Of a stretch of DNA of 64,000 nt, positions 40,739 through 47,956 are shown in pieces; position 1 is the first letter of the stretch, and each line of letters begins with the position of its first letter. Under the pieces are notes generated by a model. It was given only the letters and a program-made list of their open reading frames with translations, had not been told where the DNA came from and did not search any database. Origin of the DNA: Micromonospora avicenniae (lineage in GTDB: Bacteria > Actinomycetota > Actinomycetes > Mycobacteriales > Micromonosporaceae). A program made the translations under genes and the position numbers. The DNA lies in contig NZ_FTNF01000004.1 in NCBI RefSeq assembly GCF_900156065.1, positions 372,001 to 436,000 on the forward strand, in the 5' to 3' direction.

Positions 40739-41104
40739 CTATCCGCGCTCGTCCGAGGGCTGCTCTTTCGTCAAGTGGAGCAGCCACCCCTCGCCGGTGC
40801 GGATGAGCGCGTATCGCCGGGGGCCGGTACGGCCGTGCAAGGTGAACAGCATCCGGCGCTCGGTGCGGTCGTGTTCCTCCCACGTGCCGATGTCGGCGAT
40901 CGACTTGTCGGCGTCCTCGTAGGTGAGGTGATTAAGGTGGTGGTCGGGCACGGCGATCGCGAGCCGGTTGTCGCTGGGATCGTCCGGCAGCCCCCGCGGT
41001 ACCGCCCAGGAGCGCAGCACACCATTCTCCTCGAGCCGCAGGTCGAAGTGCGGTCGTGGTTTGCGGTGGTGGTGCAGGACGAAGGCGGGCGGCACTCTTG
41101 CCAT
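40739..41104 (-). CDS. Stand-alone LigD-type 3'-phosphoesterase domain
   Basis: A 121-residue protein matching the N-terminal phosphoesterase (PE) module of bacterial LigD. FVLHHHRKPRPHFDLRLEENGVLRSWAVPRGLPDDPSDNRLAIAVPDHHLNHLTYE contains the conserved His, Asp and Arg positions; it ends with GRTGPRRYALIRTGEGWLLHLTKEQ. In LigD this module trims 3'-phosphates and ribonucleotides at breaks before ligation in non-homologous end joining. Here no ligase, primase or Ku gene is nearby, so it must act alone or with partners elsewhere. ATG 41104 starts the fold; a longer N-terminus in frame is low-complexity. Confidence 0.85.
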   Translation of the reverse strand: MARVPPAFVLHHHRKPRPHFDLRLEENGVLRSWAVPRGLPDDPSDNRLAIAVPDHHLNHLTYEDADKSIADIGTWEEHDRTERRMLFTLHGRTGPRRYALIRTGEGWLLHLTKEQPSDERG

Positions 41105-41322
41105 TATCGACGCCCGCCCGCTCTGCCGCCCGTCGATGCGTACGGCGGATGCGTTACTGCTCGACCGGCGAGCGGTCCCTCGGGGAGGGCACGCTGACGC
41201 GCCCATCCGTGCGACGGCCCGCCGTCCCGGGACTGCCCGGCGACCAGGATCAGTCGTCGCCAAACCCCGGCAGCGTCGTGCCCGCTCCGCGCGGGTGCGC
41301 GGGGTCAGTATGCTTCTCCGCC

Positions 41323-41904
41323 ATGCCCTCGGAGAATGTGACGGCCGACCCGGTGCAGCTGCGCTACACGCTCACGTCGGACGACCTGCTTGACGGCTTC
41401 GTCGCTCAGACCCGAAGGATCTCGCGTCCCTGGTATCTACGGTGGCTGAGCACTCTCCTGACGGCTGCCGTGATCGCCGTCGTCTTCGTCTCCTCCGCGC
41501 TGTCCGGGGACCTGGCGGCGGGTCCCCTCATCGGGATGGCCGTCTTCTTCGTCGTGGTGGTGCTCGCTGCCGCCGGGTTCAGTGTCCTACTACGCCGGGT
41601 CTCCAACGGTTCGTGGATCTACCGGTTGTCGGTGCGGCAGATCATGCGCGGCAATCCGGGGCTGTCCCAGCCCATGCAGGCCACGCTCACCGAGGGCGGG
41701 ATCCACGTCCGTAGCGCCACCGGAGAGTCCACGACACTTTGGGCGCAGTACCCGCTCCATGTCGAGACGGATCGATCGTTCGTCCTGCTCGCGTCGGAGC
41801 GGCGCGGAGGGTCGATGCTCGTACTGCCGAAGCGGGGGCTCGATGCTGCGGACCCGGCGCCACTGCGTTCGTTGCTCGCGATTCACTCCCGCCGCCTTTC
41901 CTGA
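41323..41904 (+). CDS. YcxB-like membrane protein
   Basis: A 193-residue protein with the YcxB layout: a short N-terminal strand region (VQLRYTLTSDDLLDGFVAQTRR), two adjacent membrane helices (LSTLLTAAVIAVVFVSSALSG and PLIGMAVFFVVVVLAAAGFSVLL), then a C-terminal soluble domain with TLTEGGIHVRSATGESTTLWAQYPLHVETDRSFVLLAS and VLPKRGL. The family has no known function. ATG 41323 is the start that puts the domain at the N-terminus. It stands alone, convergent with the DUF2089 operon. Confidence 0.8.
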   Translation: MPSENVTADPVQLRYTLTSDDLLDGFVAQTRRISRPWYLRWLSTLLTAAVIAVVFVSSALSGDLAAGPLIGMAVFFVVVVLAAAGFSVLLRRVSNGSWIYRLSVRQIMRGNPGLSQPMQATLTEGGIHVRSATGESTTLWAQYPLHVETDRSFVLLASERRGGSMLVLPKRGLDAADPAPLRSLLAIHSRRLS

Positions 41905-41954
41905 CCGCCGCCAGCCCCGGCCGTCATCCGGGCCTGCGGGGATCCGTGGCGGTG

Positions 41955-42383
41955 TCATTCGCAGAACACCTGCACCTTGGCACTGGGGTCGTCGAGGTCG
42001 ACGGTGAGGTCGTCGAGATGTTCGATGAGGTCCTCGATGTGCTCCGGCTTGAGCTGGGTGAGGTCGATCGGCACCCCCGACTCGTGCAGCTTGACGTTCA
42101 CCCGGGCGAGCGCCTGCGGAGGGACGAGGCTGGTGAGCCGGACCCCGGCGCGCAGCAGTTGCAGCGGCACCCGGACGTTGACCCGGCTCGGCCCGTCGCC
42201 GGTGTGCTCTTCCGAGTTCATCACCACGCGCAGGTACTTGGGTCGGGGTTTCGCGCGGGGCGCGGTTCCCGGCGGCGACGCGGGCTGTTCCCGTTCGAGG
42301 GCGTCGATTAGCCGCTCGGCCTCGTCCGCAGTGATCTTGCCCTCGGCCAGCATCTGCAGGACCTGGCGGCGCTGCTCATTCAT
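41955..42383 (-). CDS. SHOCT-like / YvlB-type protein of the DUF2089 operon
   Basis: A 142-residue protein. The N-terminus (MNEQRRQVLQMLAEGKITADEAERLIDALER) is a SHOCT-like two-helix motif found in bacterial proteins paired with membrane or regulatory partners. After a Pro-rich linker a beta-rich part follows (PKYLRVVMNSEEHTGDGPSRVNVRVPLQLLRAGVRL), and the end is an acidic region (EHIEDLIEHLDDLTVDLDDPSAKVQVF). ATG 42383 has a GGAGGGGAGA site. It is the third gene of an operon with a small membrane protein and DUF2089, a set recurring in Gram-positive genomes; the function is unknown, possibly envelope stress. Confidence 0.8.
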   Translation of the reverse strand: MNEQRRQVLQMLAEGKITADEAERLIDALEREQPASPPGTAPRAKPRPKYLRVVMNSEEHTGDGPSRVNVRVPLQLLRAGVRLTSLVPPQALARVNVKLHESGVPIDLTQLKPEHIEDLIEHLDDLTVDLDDPSAKVQVFCE

Positions 42384-42403
42384 CGTCGCTTCTCCCCTCC
42401 GAC

Positions 42404-42664
42404 TCATCTGACGCTCACCAGCACGGCCGTCCGGCCGTCCTCGATCTCGAACCGGGCGCCGGGCAGCGCCCACAACAGGTGCCCGGTGCCACGCAGCGCG
42501 CCCAGCAGGCTGATCCGGAAGGCGAGGCAGGCGACCAGCACGCCCAGCACGACGAGCAGCAGCAGCGGCGACAGCACCAGCACTACCGGCAGGACCGGGA
42601 CGTAGAGCCGCCGCCAGCGGCCGTCGGGACGGCGATGGCGTACCGTCACCAACTGCGGGATCAC
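42404..42664 (-). CDS. Small two-helix membrane protein
   Basis: An 86-residue protein with a basic N-terminus (RHRRPDGRWRRLY), a long hydrophobic stretch of about 35 residues (VPVLPVVLVLSPLLLLVVLGVLVACLAF), enough for one long or two short helices, and a short polar tail (ARFEIEDGRTAVLVSVR). GTG 42664 overlaps the DUF2089 stop by 4 bp, so translation is coupled. I recognise no family; by position it is the membrane partner of the DUF2089 and SHOCT-like proteins. Confidence 0.7.
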   Translation of the reverse strand: MIPQLVTVRHRRPDGRWRRLYVPVLPVVLVLSPLLLLVVLGVLVACLAFRISLLGALRGTGHLLWALPGARFEIEDGRTAVLVSVR

Positions 42665-43023
42665 CGCGACTTCTCCAGCTCGGCCAGCGCCTCCTCGACG
42701 CTGATCTCCCCCCGCCGCAGGCGGCCGACGACGTCGGCGCCGGTGGGTGCCGGATCGGTGTCGACGAAATCGAGGTGCTCGGCGATGCGGTTCAGCCGGG
42801 ACTTGATCGTCGGGTAGCTCACCCCGAAGATCCGCTCCATCTCCTTGATCGAACCGTGCGACCGTACGAACGCGGCAACGAACACCTGGTCGTCGACGCC
42901 GAGCTGGGCCAGCTGCGGCGGCTCGAACTGACCCTCGACCACGACGCCGGCGCCGGCGAGGCGGACCCGCTCGACCACGAACCGCTGCCCGCGCGTCAGG
43001 TCCGTCAGCTCCTGCCAGTCCAC
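42661..43023 (-). CDS. DUF2089-family HTH protein
   Basis: A 120-residue protein. Residues ~40-90 form a helix-turn-helix: DDQVFVAAFVRSHGSIKEMERIFGVSYPTIKSRLNRI, as in DUF2089 proteins; the end (ADVVGRLRRGEISVEEALAELE) is a second SHOCT-like helical hairpin, echoing the one in the third operon gene and suggesting they may interact. The usual N-terminal zinc ribbon of DUF2089 is missing. It starts at GTG 43023 with GGGAG 6 nt upstream, and a good promoter lies 38-66 bp before it. It is probably an autoregulator of this operon. Confidence 0.82.
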   Translation of the reverse strand: MDWQELTDLTRGQRFVVERVRLAGAGVVVEGQFEPPQLAQLGVDDQVFVAAFVRSHGSIKEMERIFGVSYPTIKSRLNRIAEHLDFVDTDPAPTGADVVGRLRRGEISVEEALAELEKSR

Positions 43024-43060
43024 CCTCGACTCCCTCAACCTCGGCGACGCCTGCGCTTCA

Positions 43061-43089
43061 GTTGTACTTTGACTTTCTTAACGAGTCAA
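43061..43089 (-). promoter_or_regulatory. Promoter of the DUF2089 operon
   Basis: On the minus strand, TTGACT (43089-43084), a 17-bp spacer and TACAAC (43066-43061) give a vegetative-type promoter with a leader of about 30 nt to GTG 43023. The stretch 43060-43130 is strikingly AT-rich for this genome. TTGACT also pairs with AGTCAA across 9 bp (43069-43074/43084-43089), a possible operator. The rest of the 347-bp gap to 43371 shows no gene. Confidence 0.6.
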
Positions 43090-43370
43090 CATCAGCAACT
43101 TGATTTTCTTTATTTGATCTTGAATTATCCAAAGTCCTGGCCACCCTCGTTCACGACCCGACGCGCCCGTGACGGCGGCCGGTTCAGACGTCCGAGCCGG
43201 CACAGCCCTGGCGCACCCGCGATCCCTGCTGCGGGCGGTACGCCGACAAGCCCACGACCCCGCGGGGACGCCTACCGAAGCTGGGTTCTGCCCTGCACAA
43301 GCCGGTTCCGCGACCGCCATCGGGGTACGGGTCCCGGTTCCACCGACTTGCCGATGGTGTCGGTGTAACG

Positions 43371-43742
43371 ATGGACGGCGTGGTACCTGCGAAAACCGCC
43401 ATGCCTGCGATGTCGCCGCTTGCCGGGGAGCCGATCAAACGTGCCGATGCCGAACGCCTCGCCGGAGTGCTCAAGGCATTCGCCGACCCGGCCCGACTGC
43501 GGCTGCTCAGCCTCATCCAGTCCAATCCGGAGGGCGAAGCCTCGGTGAGTGACCTCACCGCGCCGCTCGGGCTCTCCCAGCCGACCGTGAGTCACCACCT
43601 CCGGATCCTCACCGAGGCCGGCCTGCTCGAGCGGGAGAAGCGCGGCGTCTGGGCGTACTACCGTCTGGTGCCGTCGGCGATCGCTCAGATAGCCGACCTG
43701 CTGACGCCGCCCCGCAAGCGGGCGACGAAGCGGGCCCGCTGA
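43371..43742 (+). CDS. ArsR-family transcriptional regulator
   Basis: A 123-residue winged-helix repressor. The ArsR fold is clear: RLAGVLKAFADPARLRLLSLIQSNPEGEASVSDLTAPLGLSQPTVSHHLRILTEAGLLEREKRGVWAYYRLVPSAIAQIADLL, with recognition helix SQPTVSHHLRIL. The classical ELCVC metal-binding motif of alpha3 is absent (here ASVSDLTA), so metal sensing, if any, would be at another site. ATG 43371 is used; ATG 43401 is also possible. A weak inverted repeat ACCGAC/GTCGGT (43342-43364) lies just upstream. No target gene is coupled to it. Confidence 0.85.
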   Translation: MDGVVPAKTAMPAMSPLAGEPIKRADAERLAGVLKAFADPARLRLLSLIQSNPEGEASVSDLTAPLGLSQPTVSHHLRILTEAGLLEREKRGVWAYYRLVPSAIAQIADLLTPPRKRATKRAR

Positions 43743-43823
43743 GCGACGTCGCCGTCCCCGGCGCGTTGGTGGTAGCCGCGCAGAACCGCACCGACGATCA
43801 GGAATGCGACACGCATCCGGGTT

Positions 43824-43843
43824 AGTACATCGCACGATGTACT
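43824..43843. promoter_or_regulatory. Palindromic operator before cmtR-like gene
   Basis: AGTACATCG-CA-CGATGTACT is a perfect 9-bp inverted repeat with 2-bp centre, ending 8 bp before GTG 43852. Its form suits an ArsR/CmtR dimer, implying autoregulation. Because it contains the in-frame ATG 43837, the GTG is the better start and the transcript may be nearly leaderless. Confidence 0.75.
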
Positions 43844-43851
43844 GTCTGGCC

Positions 43852-44181
43852 GTGGAGACGTTGACGCACGGGCAGGTGCTCGCCCGATTCGGCCACGCCC
43901 TGTCCGACCCGATCCGCACGCGCCTGCTCCTCGCCCTCAGGGAAGCACCCGGCTACCCTGCGGAGCTCGCCGACCTGCTGGGCACCACGCGACAAAATCT
44001 CTCCAACCACCTCGCCTGCCTGCGCGGCTGCGGACTCGTCGTGGCCGCCCCAGAAGGCCGGCGCACCCGCTACGAGCTCGCCGATCCTCGCCTCGCCCAC
44101 GCCCTGGGCGACCTTCTGGGTCTCGTGCTGGCCGTCGATCCGGCAGCCTGCCCCGACGCCGATGCCGAAGGCTGCTGCTGA
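43852..44181 (+). CDS. cmtR: CmtR-like cadmium/lead-sensing ArsR regulator
   Basis: A 109-residue ArsR repressor closely resembling mycobacterial CmtR: ARFGHALSDPIRTRLLLALREAPGYPAELADLLGTTRQNLSNHLACLRGCGLVVAAPEGRRTRYELADPRLAHALGDLLGLVLAVD. With the GTG start, cysteines fall at 56 and 60 in the recognition helix (LACLRGCG) and 100 in the tail, corresponding to the CmtR ligands Cys57, Cys61 and Cys102 that bind Cd(II)/Pb(II). Two further Cys end the protein. Metal binding should release DNA and derepress the operon. TGATG overlap couples it to the CDF transporter, and a perfect palindrome precedes it. Confidence 0.88.
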   Translation: METLTHGQVLARFGHALSDPIRTRLLLALREAPGYPAELADLLGTTRQNLSNHLACLRGCGLVVAAPEGRRTRYELADPRLAHALGDLLGLVLAVDPAACPDADAEGCC

Positions 44182-44936
44182 TGGCCTCCCCGTCACGCCA
44201 GTTACCCGTGCTCGGCCCCTCCCCCGTCCGGCGGGCGGTGCTGGCGCGCCGGATCCAGCTGCTCGTGGCCGCAACCATCACCTACAACGTGATCGAGGCC
44301 GTCGTCGCGATCACCGCCGGCACCCTCGCCTCCTCCACGGCACTCATCGGGTTCGGTCTTGATTCGGTGGTCGAGGTGTCATCGGCCGCCGCGGTGGCAT
44401 GGCAGTTCGCCGGCCGGGACCCGGAGGCCCGCGAGAAGGTCGCTCTGCGCGTCATCGCGGTGTCGTTCTTCGCTCTGGCCGCCTACGTGACCGTCGAGTC
44501 GGTGCGCGCACTGGTGGGAGACGCCGACCCGCGACACTCCAGCGTCGGGCTCGTCCTCGCGGCGCTCTCGCTGCTGATCATGCCCGCACTCTCCTACGCC
44601 CAACGGCGAGCCGGCCGCGAGCTCGGCTCCCGTTCCGCGGTCGCCGACTCGAATCAGACGCTCCTGTGCACCTACCTGTCCGCGGCGCTGCTCGTGGGTC
44701 TGGGCTTGAGCAGCCTGTTCGGCTGGTCCTGGGCCGACCCGGTAGCGGCGCTGGTGATCGCGGCCGCAGCCGTTAAGGAAGGCCGGGAAGCCTGGCACGG
44801 CGACGCCTGCTGCGCCCCAGCCCTCACCAGCACCACCGCGGGGACCGACTCCTGCGGGTGTCAGCCCGGCTGCTCCTGCCTGAGAAGTTCCGGCAGGCTG
44901 TCGGATCCGGCCGCTCGGCGGTCGTCTGACTGGTGA
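44181..44936 (+). CDS. CDF-like heavy-metal efflux transporter with Cys-rich tail
   Basis: A 251-residue membrane protein of the cation diffusion facilitator superfamily: six helices, beginning RRIQLLVAATITYNVIEAVVAITAGTLASSTALIGFGLDSVVEVSSAAAVAW. The usual HxxxD metal sites in helices 2 and 5 are replaced (GFGLD and SNQTLLCTYLS, with a Cys in helix 5), pointing to a soft-metal specificity such as Cd or Pb rather than Zn. The C-terminus lacks the cytoplasmic ferredoxin-like dimer domain but has nine Cys (DACCAP...DSCGCQPGCSC), likely a metal-collecting tail. It is translated together with the CmtR-like sensor that presumably controls it. Confidence 0.87.
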   Translation: MASPSRQLPVLGPSPVRRAVLARRIQLLVAATITYNVIEAVVAITAGTLASSTALIGFGLDSVVEVSSAAAVAWQFAGRDPEAREKVALRVIAVSFFALAAYVTVESVRALVGDADPRHSSVGLVLAALSLLIMPALSYAQRRAGRELGSRSAVADSNQTLLCTYLSAALLVGLGLSSLFGWSWADPVAALVIAAAAVKEGREAWHGDACCAPALTSTTAGTDSCGCQPGCSCLRSSGRLSDPAARRSSDW

Positions 44937-45032
44937 AGACCCTACGAAGGGGAACCAGCTTTACGGTGAGCGGGACGAGGAGTTGACCAGGCGGATGGTC
45001 ACCCTGTCCGCATCGGACCGACCGGAGGAACG

Positions 45033-45374
45033 ATGAAGTACGTGCTGATGTTCGTCGACACCGAGCAGTTCGCTGCCGACCTGGCCGCGATGGATGAATC
45101 CGAGCGCGGACGCGCCTACGACCGCGTGCGACAGTGGTTCGCCGACCACCACGACAAGATCACCCACCACTCCCATCTCCTGCCGCCGGACACCGCCACC
45201 ACGCTGCGGCTCGACCGGGTCGAGCCACTGGTCTCCGACGGACCGTTCGTCGAAGGCAAGGAGATCATCAGCGGGTACGCCGAGATCGAGGTGGCCGATC
45301 TCGACGAGGCCCTGCGCGTGGCGAAGTCGTGGCCGGCCTGCCCCGTGGTGGAGATCCGGCCGATCGCCGCTTGA
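45033..45374 (+). CDS. YCII/DGPF-domain protein linked to an ECF42 sigma factor
   Basis: A 113-residue YCII-related protein carrying the signature SDGPFVEGKEIISGY that names the DGPF family. The fold is a ferredoxin-like dimer (MKYVLMFVDTEQFAADLAAMDE at the start, ISGYAEIEVADLDEALRVAKSWP later). DGPF genes are the conserved partners of ECF42 sigma factors; their biochemical activity is unknown. GGAGGAACG gives a strong ribosome binding site, and the stop overlaps the sigma gene by 4 bp. Confidence 0.9.
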   Translation: MKYVLMFVDTEQFAADLAAMDESERGRAYDRVRQWFADHHDKITHHSHLLPPDTATTLRLDRVEPLVSDGPFVEGKEIISGYAEIEVADLDEALRVAKSWPACPVVEIRPIAA

Positions 45375-46567
45375 CCCAGCCGACGTACGCCGAGCTCGCC
45401 CGCGTGGTACGCGACCATGCGGGCCGGCTCGCCGCGTCCCTCGTCCATCTGGTCGGCGACTTCAGCGCCGCCGAAGATCTCGTACAGGAAGCTGTCGAGG
45501 CCGCCCTGACGCACTGGCCCGCCGAGGGCATCCCGGACCGACCGGACGCGTGGCTGTACACCGTGGCCCGCCGCCGTGGCCTCGACCACCTCCGCCGCGA
45601 GCATCGTCACCGGCAGAAGCTCGCCCTGGTGCCGTGGCCGGCCGAGCCGCAGCCCGACCACCGGCTACGGCTGATCTTCACCTGCTGCCACCCGGCACTG
45701 CCTCGCGCCGCTCAGATCGCCCTGACCCTCCGGGTGGTCTGTGGGCTGACCACCGCACAGATCGCCAAAGCGTTCCTCGTTCCGGAGAGCACCGTCGGCC
45801 AGCGCATCACTCGCGCCAAACGAAAGATCAGCGACGCCGCCATCCCGTACCGTGTCCCCTCCCCGGAGGACCTCGGCGACCGCCTCGCGGAAGTCCTCGC
45901 CGTGATCTACCTGCTGTTCAACGAGGGCTACCTGTCCACCGGCGGCGACCAGCCCCAGTCTCACGACGTCGCCGACGAGGCCGAGTTCCTCGCCGCGCTG
46001 CTGCATCAGCTCATGCCCACCGAGCCCGAGGTCACCGGTCTGCTCGCCCTGATCCGGCTGCACCGGGCCAGGGCCGGCGCCCGCTTCGACCGCGGCGGCG
46101 AGATCGTGCGGCTCCAACACCAGGATCGATCGTTGTGGGACCGCCGGGCCATCGCGGACGCGAGCCGGCTGATCGCCCGCGCCGCGGCACAGCAGCGACC
46201 AGGCCCATACCAGCTGCAAGCAGCGATCGTCGCCTGTCACGCGGAAGCCATCCGGTGGGAGGACACCGACTGGACCCAGATAACGGTGCTGTACGACATG
46301 CTGTTGCACCTCGCACCGTCACCGGTCACCCGACTCCATCGGGCGATCGCGCTACGTTTCGTCGCCGGCCCGGCAGCCGCGCTCGCCGAAGTTGATCGCC
46401 TGGCCGGCGCGCTGAGCCACCACCACCTCTTCCACGCCACTCGCGCCGAACTTCTCCGCGACCTCGGTGACACCGACCAGGCACGGGCCGCCGACGGACT
46501 CGCCCTCGCCCTGAGCACCAACCCGGCCGAACGATCCCTCCTGCGCCGACGTCTCAACTGGTCGTGA
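45371..46567 (+). CDS. ECF42-group sigma factor with C-terminal TPR-like extension
   Basis: A 398-residue sigma factor, twice the usual ECF size. Region 2 is DFSAAEDLVQEAVEAALTHWPAEGIPDRPDAWLYTVARRRGLDHLRR; region 4 is AQIALTLRVVCGLTTAQIAKAFLVPESTVGQRITRAKRKI. The ~200-residue extension (VLAVIYLLFNEGYLSTGG...ALIRLHRARAGARFDRGGEIVRLQHQDRSLWD...GPYQLQAAIVACHAEA) is the TPR-like domain typical of ECF42, which replaces an anti-sigma factor as control element. The start is TTG 45371, overlapping the DGPF gene by TTGA. ECF42 factors usually drive their own DGPF genes. Confidence 0.9.
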   Translation: MTQPTYAELARVVRDHAGRLAASLVHLVGDFSAAEDLVQEAVEAALTHWPAEGIPDRPDAWLYTVARRRGLDHLRREHRHRQKLALVPWPAEPQPDHRLRLIFTCCHPALPRAAQIALTLRVVCGLTTAQIAKAFLVPESTVGQRITRAKRKISDAAIPYRVPSPEDLGDRLAEVLAVIYLLFNEGYLSTGGDQPQSHDVADEAEFLAALLHQLMPTEPEVTGLLALIRLHRARAGARFDRGGEIVRLQHQDRSLWDRRAIADASRLIARAAAQQRPGPYQLQAAIVACHAEAIRWEDTDWTQITVLYDMLLHLAPSPVTRLHRAIALRFVAGPAAALAEVDRLAGALSHHHLFHATRAELLRDLGDTDQARAADGLALALSTNPAERSLLRRRLNWS

Positions 46568-46681
46568 ACCGGCATCAGGGTGTCGTCCGTTCGCAGGGTC
46601 GCCGGCCCGTCGTCGGCCGATCCGCGGATCGTCCTGCCCGTCTGCTCACGGGTCGGCTCGGCGAGTGATCTGGCTCACCCG

Positions 46682-46709
46682 TGTCACAGACCGCCGTACG
46701 CGCGGTGTC
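46682..46709 (+). promoter_or_regulatory. Candidate ECF41 promoter before the oxidoreductase gene
   Basis: TGTCACA at 46682-46688 and TGTC at 46706-46709 are separated by 17 bp. This is very close to the published ECF41 target consensus as I recall it (TGTCACA, 16 bp, CGTC). It lies 31 bp before the start of the oxidoreductase that is co-directional with an ECF41 gene. A Crp-like sequence AGTGATCTGGCTCACC (46664-46679) sits just upstream. Confidence 0.6.
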
Positions 46710-46739
46710 TTAAGGCCACACCTTCACGGAGGAGAGGCC

Positions 46740-47942
46740 ATGGTTGAGAACACCAATGTCGTAGTGGTCGGCGGCGGGTACGCCGGCGTGATGGCGGCCA
46801 ACCGCCTGACCCGGCGCCACGGCGTGGCGGTGACCCTGATCAACCCCCGCCCGGCCTTTGTCGAGCGGATCCGCCTGCACCAACTCGTGGGCGGGTCGGA
46901 CGACGCGGTCATGGACTACCAGGAGATCCTTGCCGGCGGCGTCGGGCTGGTGGTCGACACCGTGACCCGGATCGACGCGACCGGGCGTCGCGTCACCCTG
47001 GCGAGCGGCGGCACCCTCGACTACGACTACCTGATCTACGCCGTGGGCAGCGGCAGCGCCGACCCGGGCGTGCCCGGCGCGGCGGAGCACGCCTACCCGA
47101 TCGCCACCCTGGAGGAGGCGCGGCGACTGCGGCCGGTCGTCGACGCCGCGCCGGCATCAACCGCGGTGACGGTGGTGGGAGCCGGGCCGACCGGCCTTGA
47201 AACCGCTTCCGAACTGGCGGAGCTGGGCCGGAAGGTGACCATCGTATGCGGAGAGGTGCTCGGGCCGTACCTGCATCCGCGTGCCCGGCGCTCGGTGGCC
47301 GGGCGGCTCACCAAGCTCGGTGTGACCGTGATCGAGGGCCCAGGTGCCAGAGTTGCCGGCGTGACAGCTGATGCCGTCCAACTCGGCGACGGCCGCGAGT
47401 TGTCCAGCGGCCTGACCATCTGGACCGCCGGGTTCGGCGTGCCGGACCTGGCCGCCCGCAGCGGGCTGAGCACGGATGCGTTGGGCCGCCTGCTCACCGA
47501 CGAGACGCTCACGAGCGTGGACGACGCGCGCGTCGTCGCGGCCGGAGACTCGGCGGCACCATCGAACCTGCCGGTGCGGATGAGCTGCCAGTCCGCGGTG
47601 CAGCTGGGCCCGCAGGCCGCCGAGACGGTGCTGAGCCGGCTCGCCGGCGAACCGCCCGCCGCCTTCGACGTCGGCTTCTTCGGCGAGTGCATAAGCCTGG
47701 GACGTCGCGCCGGGATCATCCAGTACGCCAGGAGGGACGACACCGCGACCGGGCTGTTCTTCCACGGCGGCCGGCCCATCGCGATGATGAAGGAGGCCGT
47801 GTGCAGGAGCACCGTCTGGCAGTTGAGGCAGGAGGCGCGTAGACCCGGGTCGCGCAATCTCTGGTTCAAGGACCGGCAGCGCCAGGAGTTGCGGCGCGCC
47901 GAGGCCGGCGAGGCGCCGACGGTCACCAGCCGGCCGGCCTGA
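46740..47942 (+). CDS. FAD-dependent NAD(P)H oxidoreductase (NDH-2-like)
   Basis: A 400-residue flavoprotein with two Rossmann motifs: FAD-binding VVVVGGGYAGVMAANRL (~7-23) and NAD(P)H-binding VTVVGAGPTGLETASELAELG (~142-162). It also has the second FAD contact DARVVAAGDSAAPSNLPVRMSCQSAVQLGPQAA. The layout is that of type II NADH dehydrogenases and related ferredoxin or quinone reductases; no CxxC active site is seen. ATG 46740 follows GGAGGAGAGG. With the ECF41 gene 14 bp downstream it forms the oxidoreductase-sigma pairing characteristic of ECF41 loci, and it is the probable target of that factor. Confidence 0.9.
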   Translation: MVENTNVVVVGGGYAGVMAANRLTRRHGVAVTLINPRPAFVERIRLHQLVGGSDDAVMDYQEILAGGVGLVVDTVTRIDATGRRVTLASGGTLDYDYLIYAVGSGSADPGVPGAAEHAYPIATLEEARRLRPVVDAAPASTAVTVVGAGPTGLETASELAELGRKVTIVCGEVLGPYLHPRARRSVAGRLTKLGVTVIEGPGARVAGVTADAVQLGDGRELSSGLTIWTAGFGVPDLAARSGLSTDALGRLLTDETLTSVDDARVVAAGDSAAPSNLPVRMSCQSAVQLGPQAAETVLSRLAGEPPAAFDVGFFGECISLGRRAGIIQYARRDDTATGLFFHGGRPIAMMKEAVCRSTVWQLRQEARRPGSRNLWFKDRQRQELRRAEAGEAPTVTSRPA

Positions 47943-47956
47943 AGAGAGGTGCCGAG

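Noticed and set aside
44899..44926. TGTCGG followed 18 bp later by CGTC, considered as an ECF42 promoter for the DGPF gene
   Set aside because: The -35 element deviates from the expected TGTCGA, the site lies inside the end of the CDF gene and more than 100 bp from the start; too weak to list.
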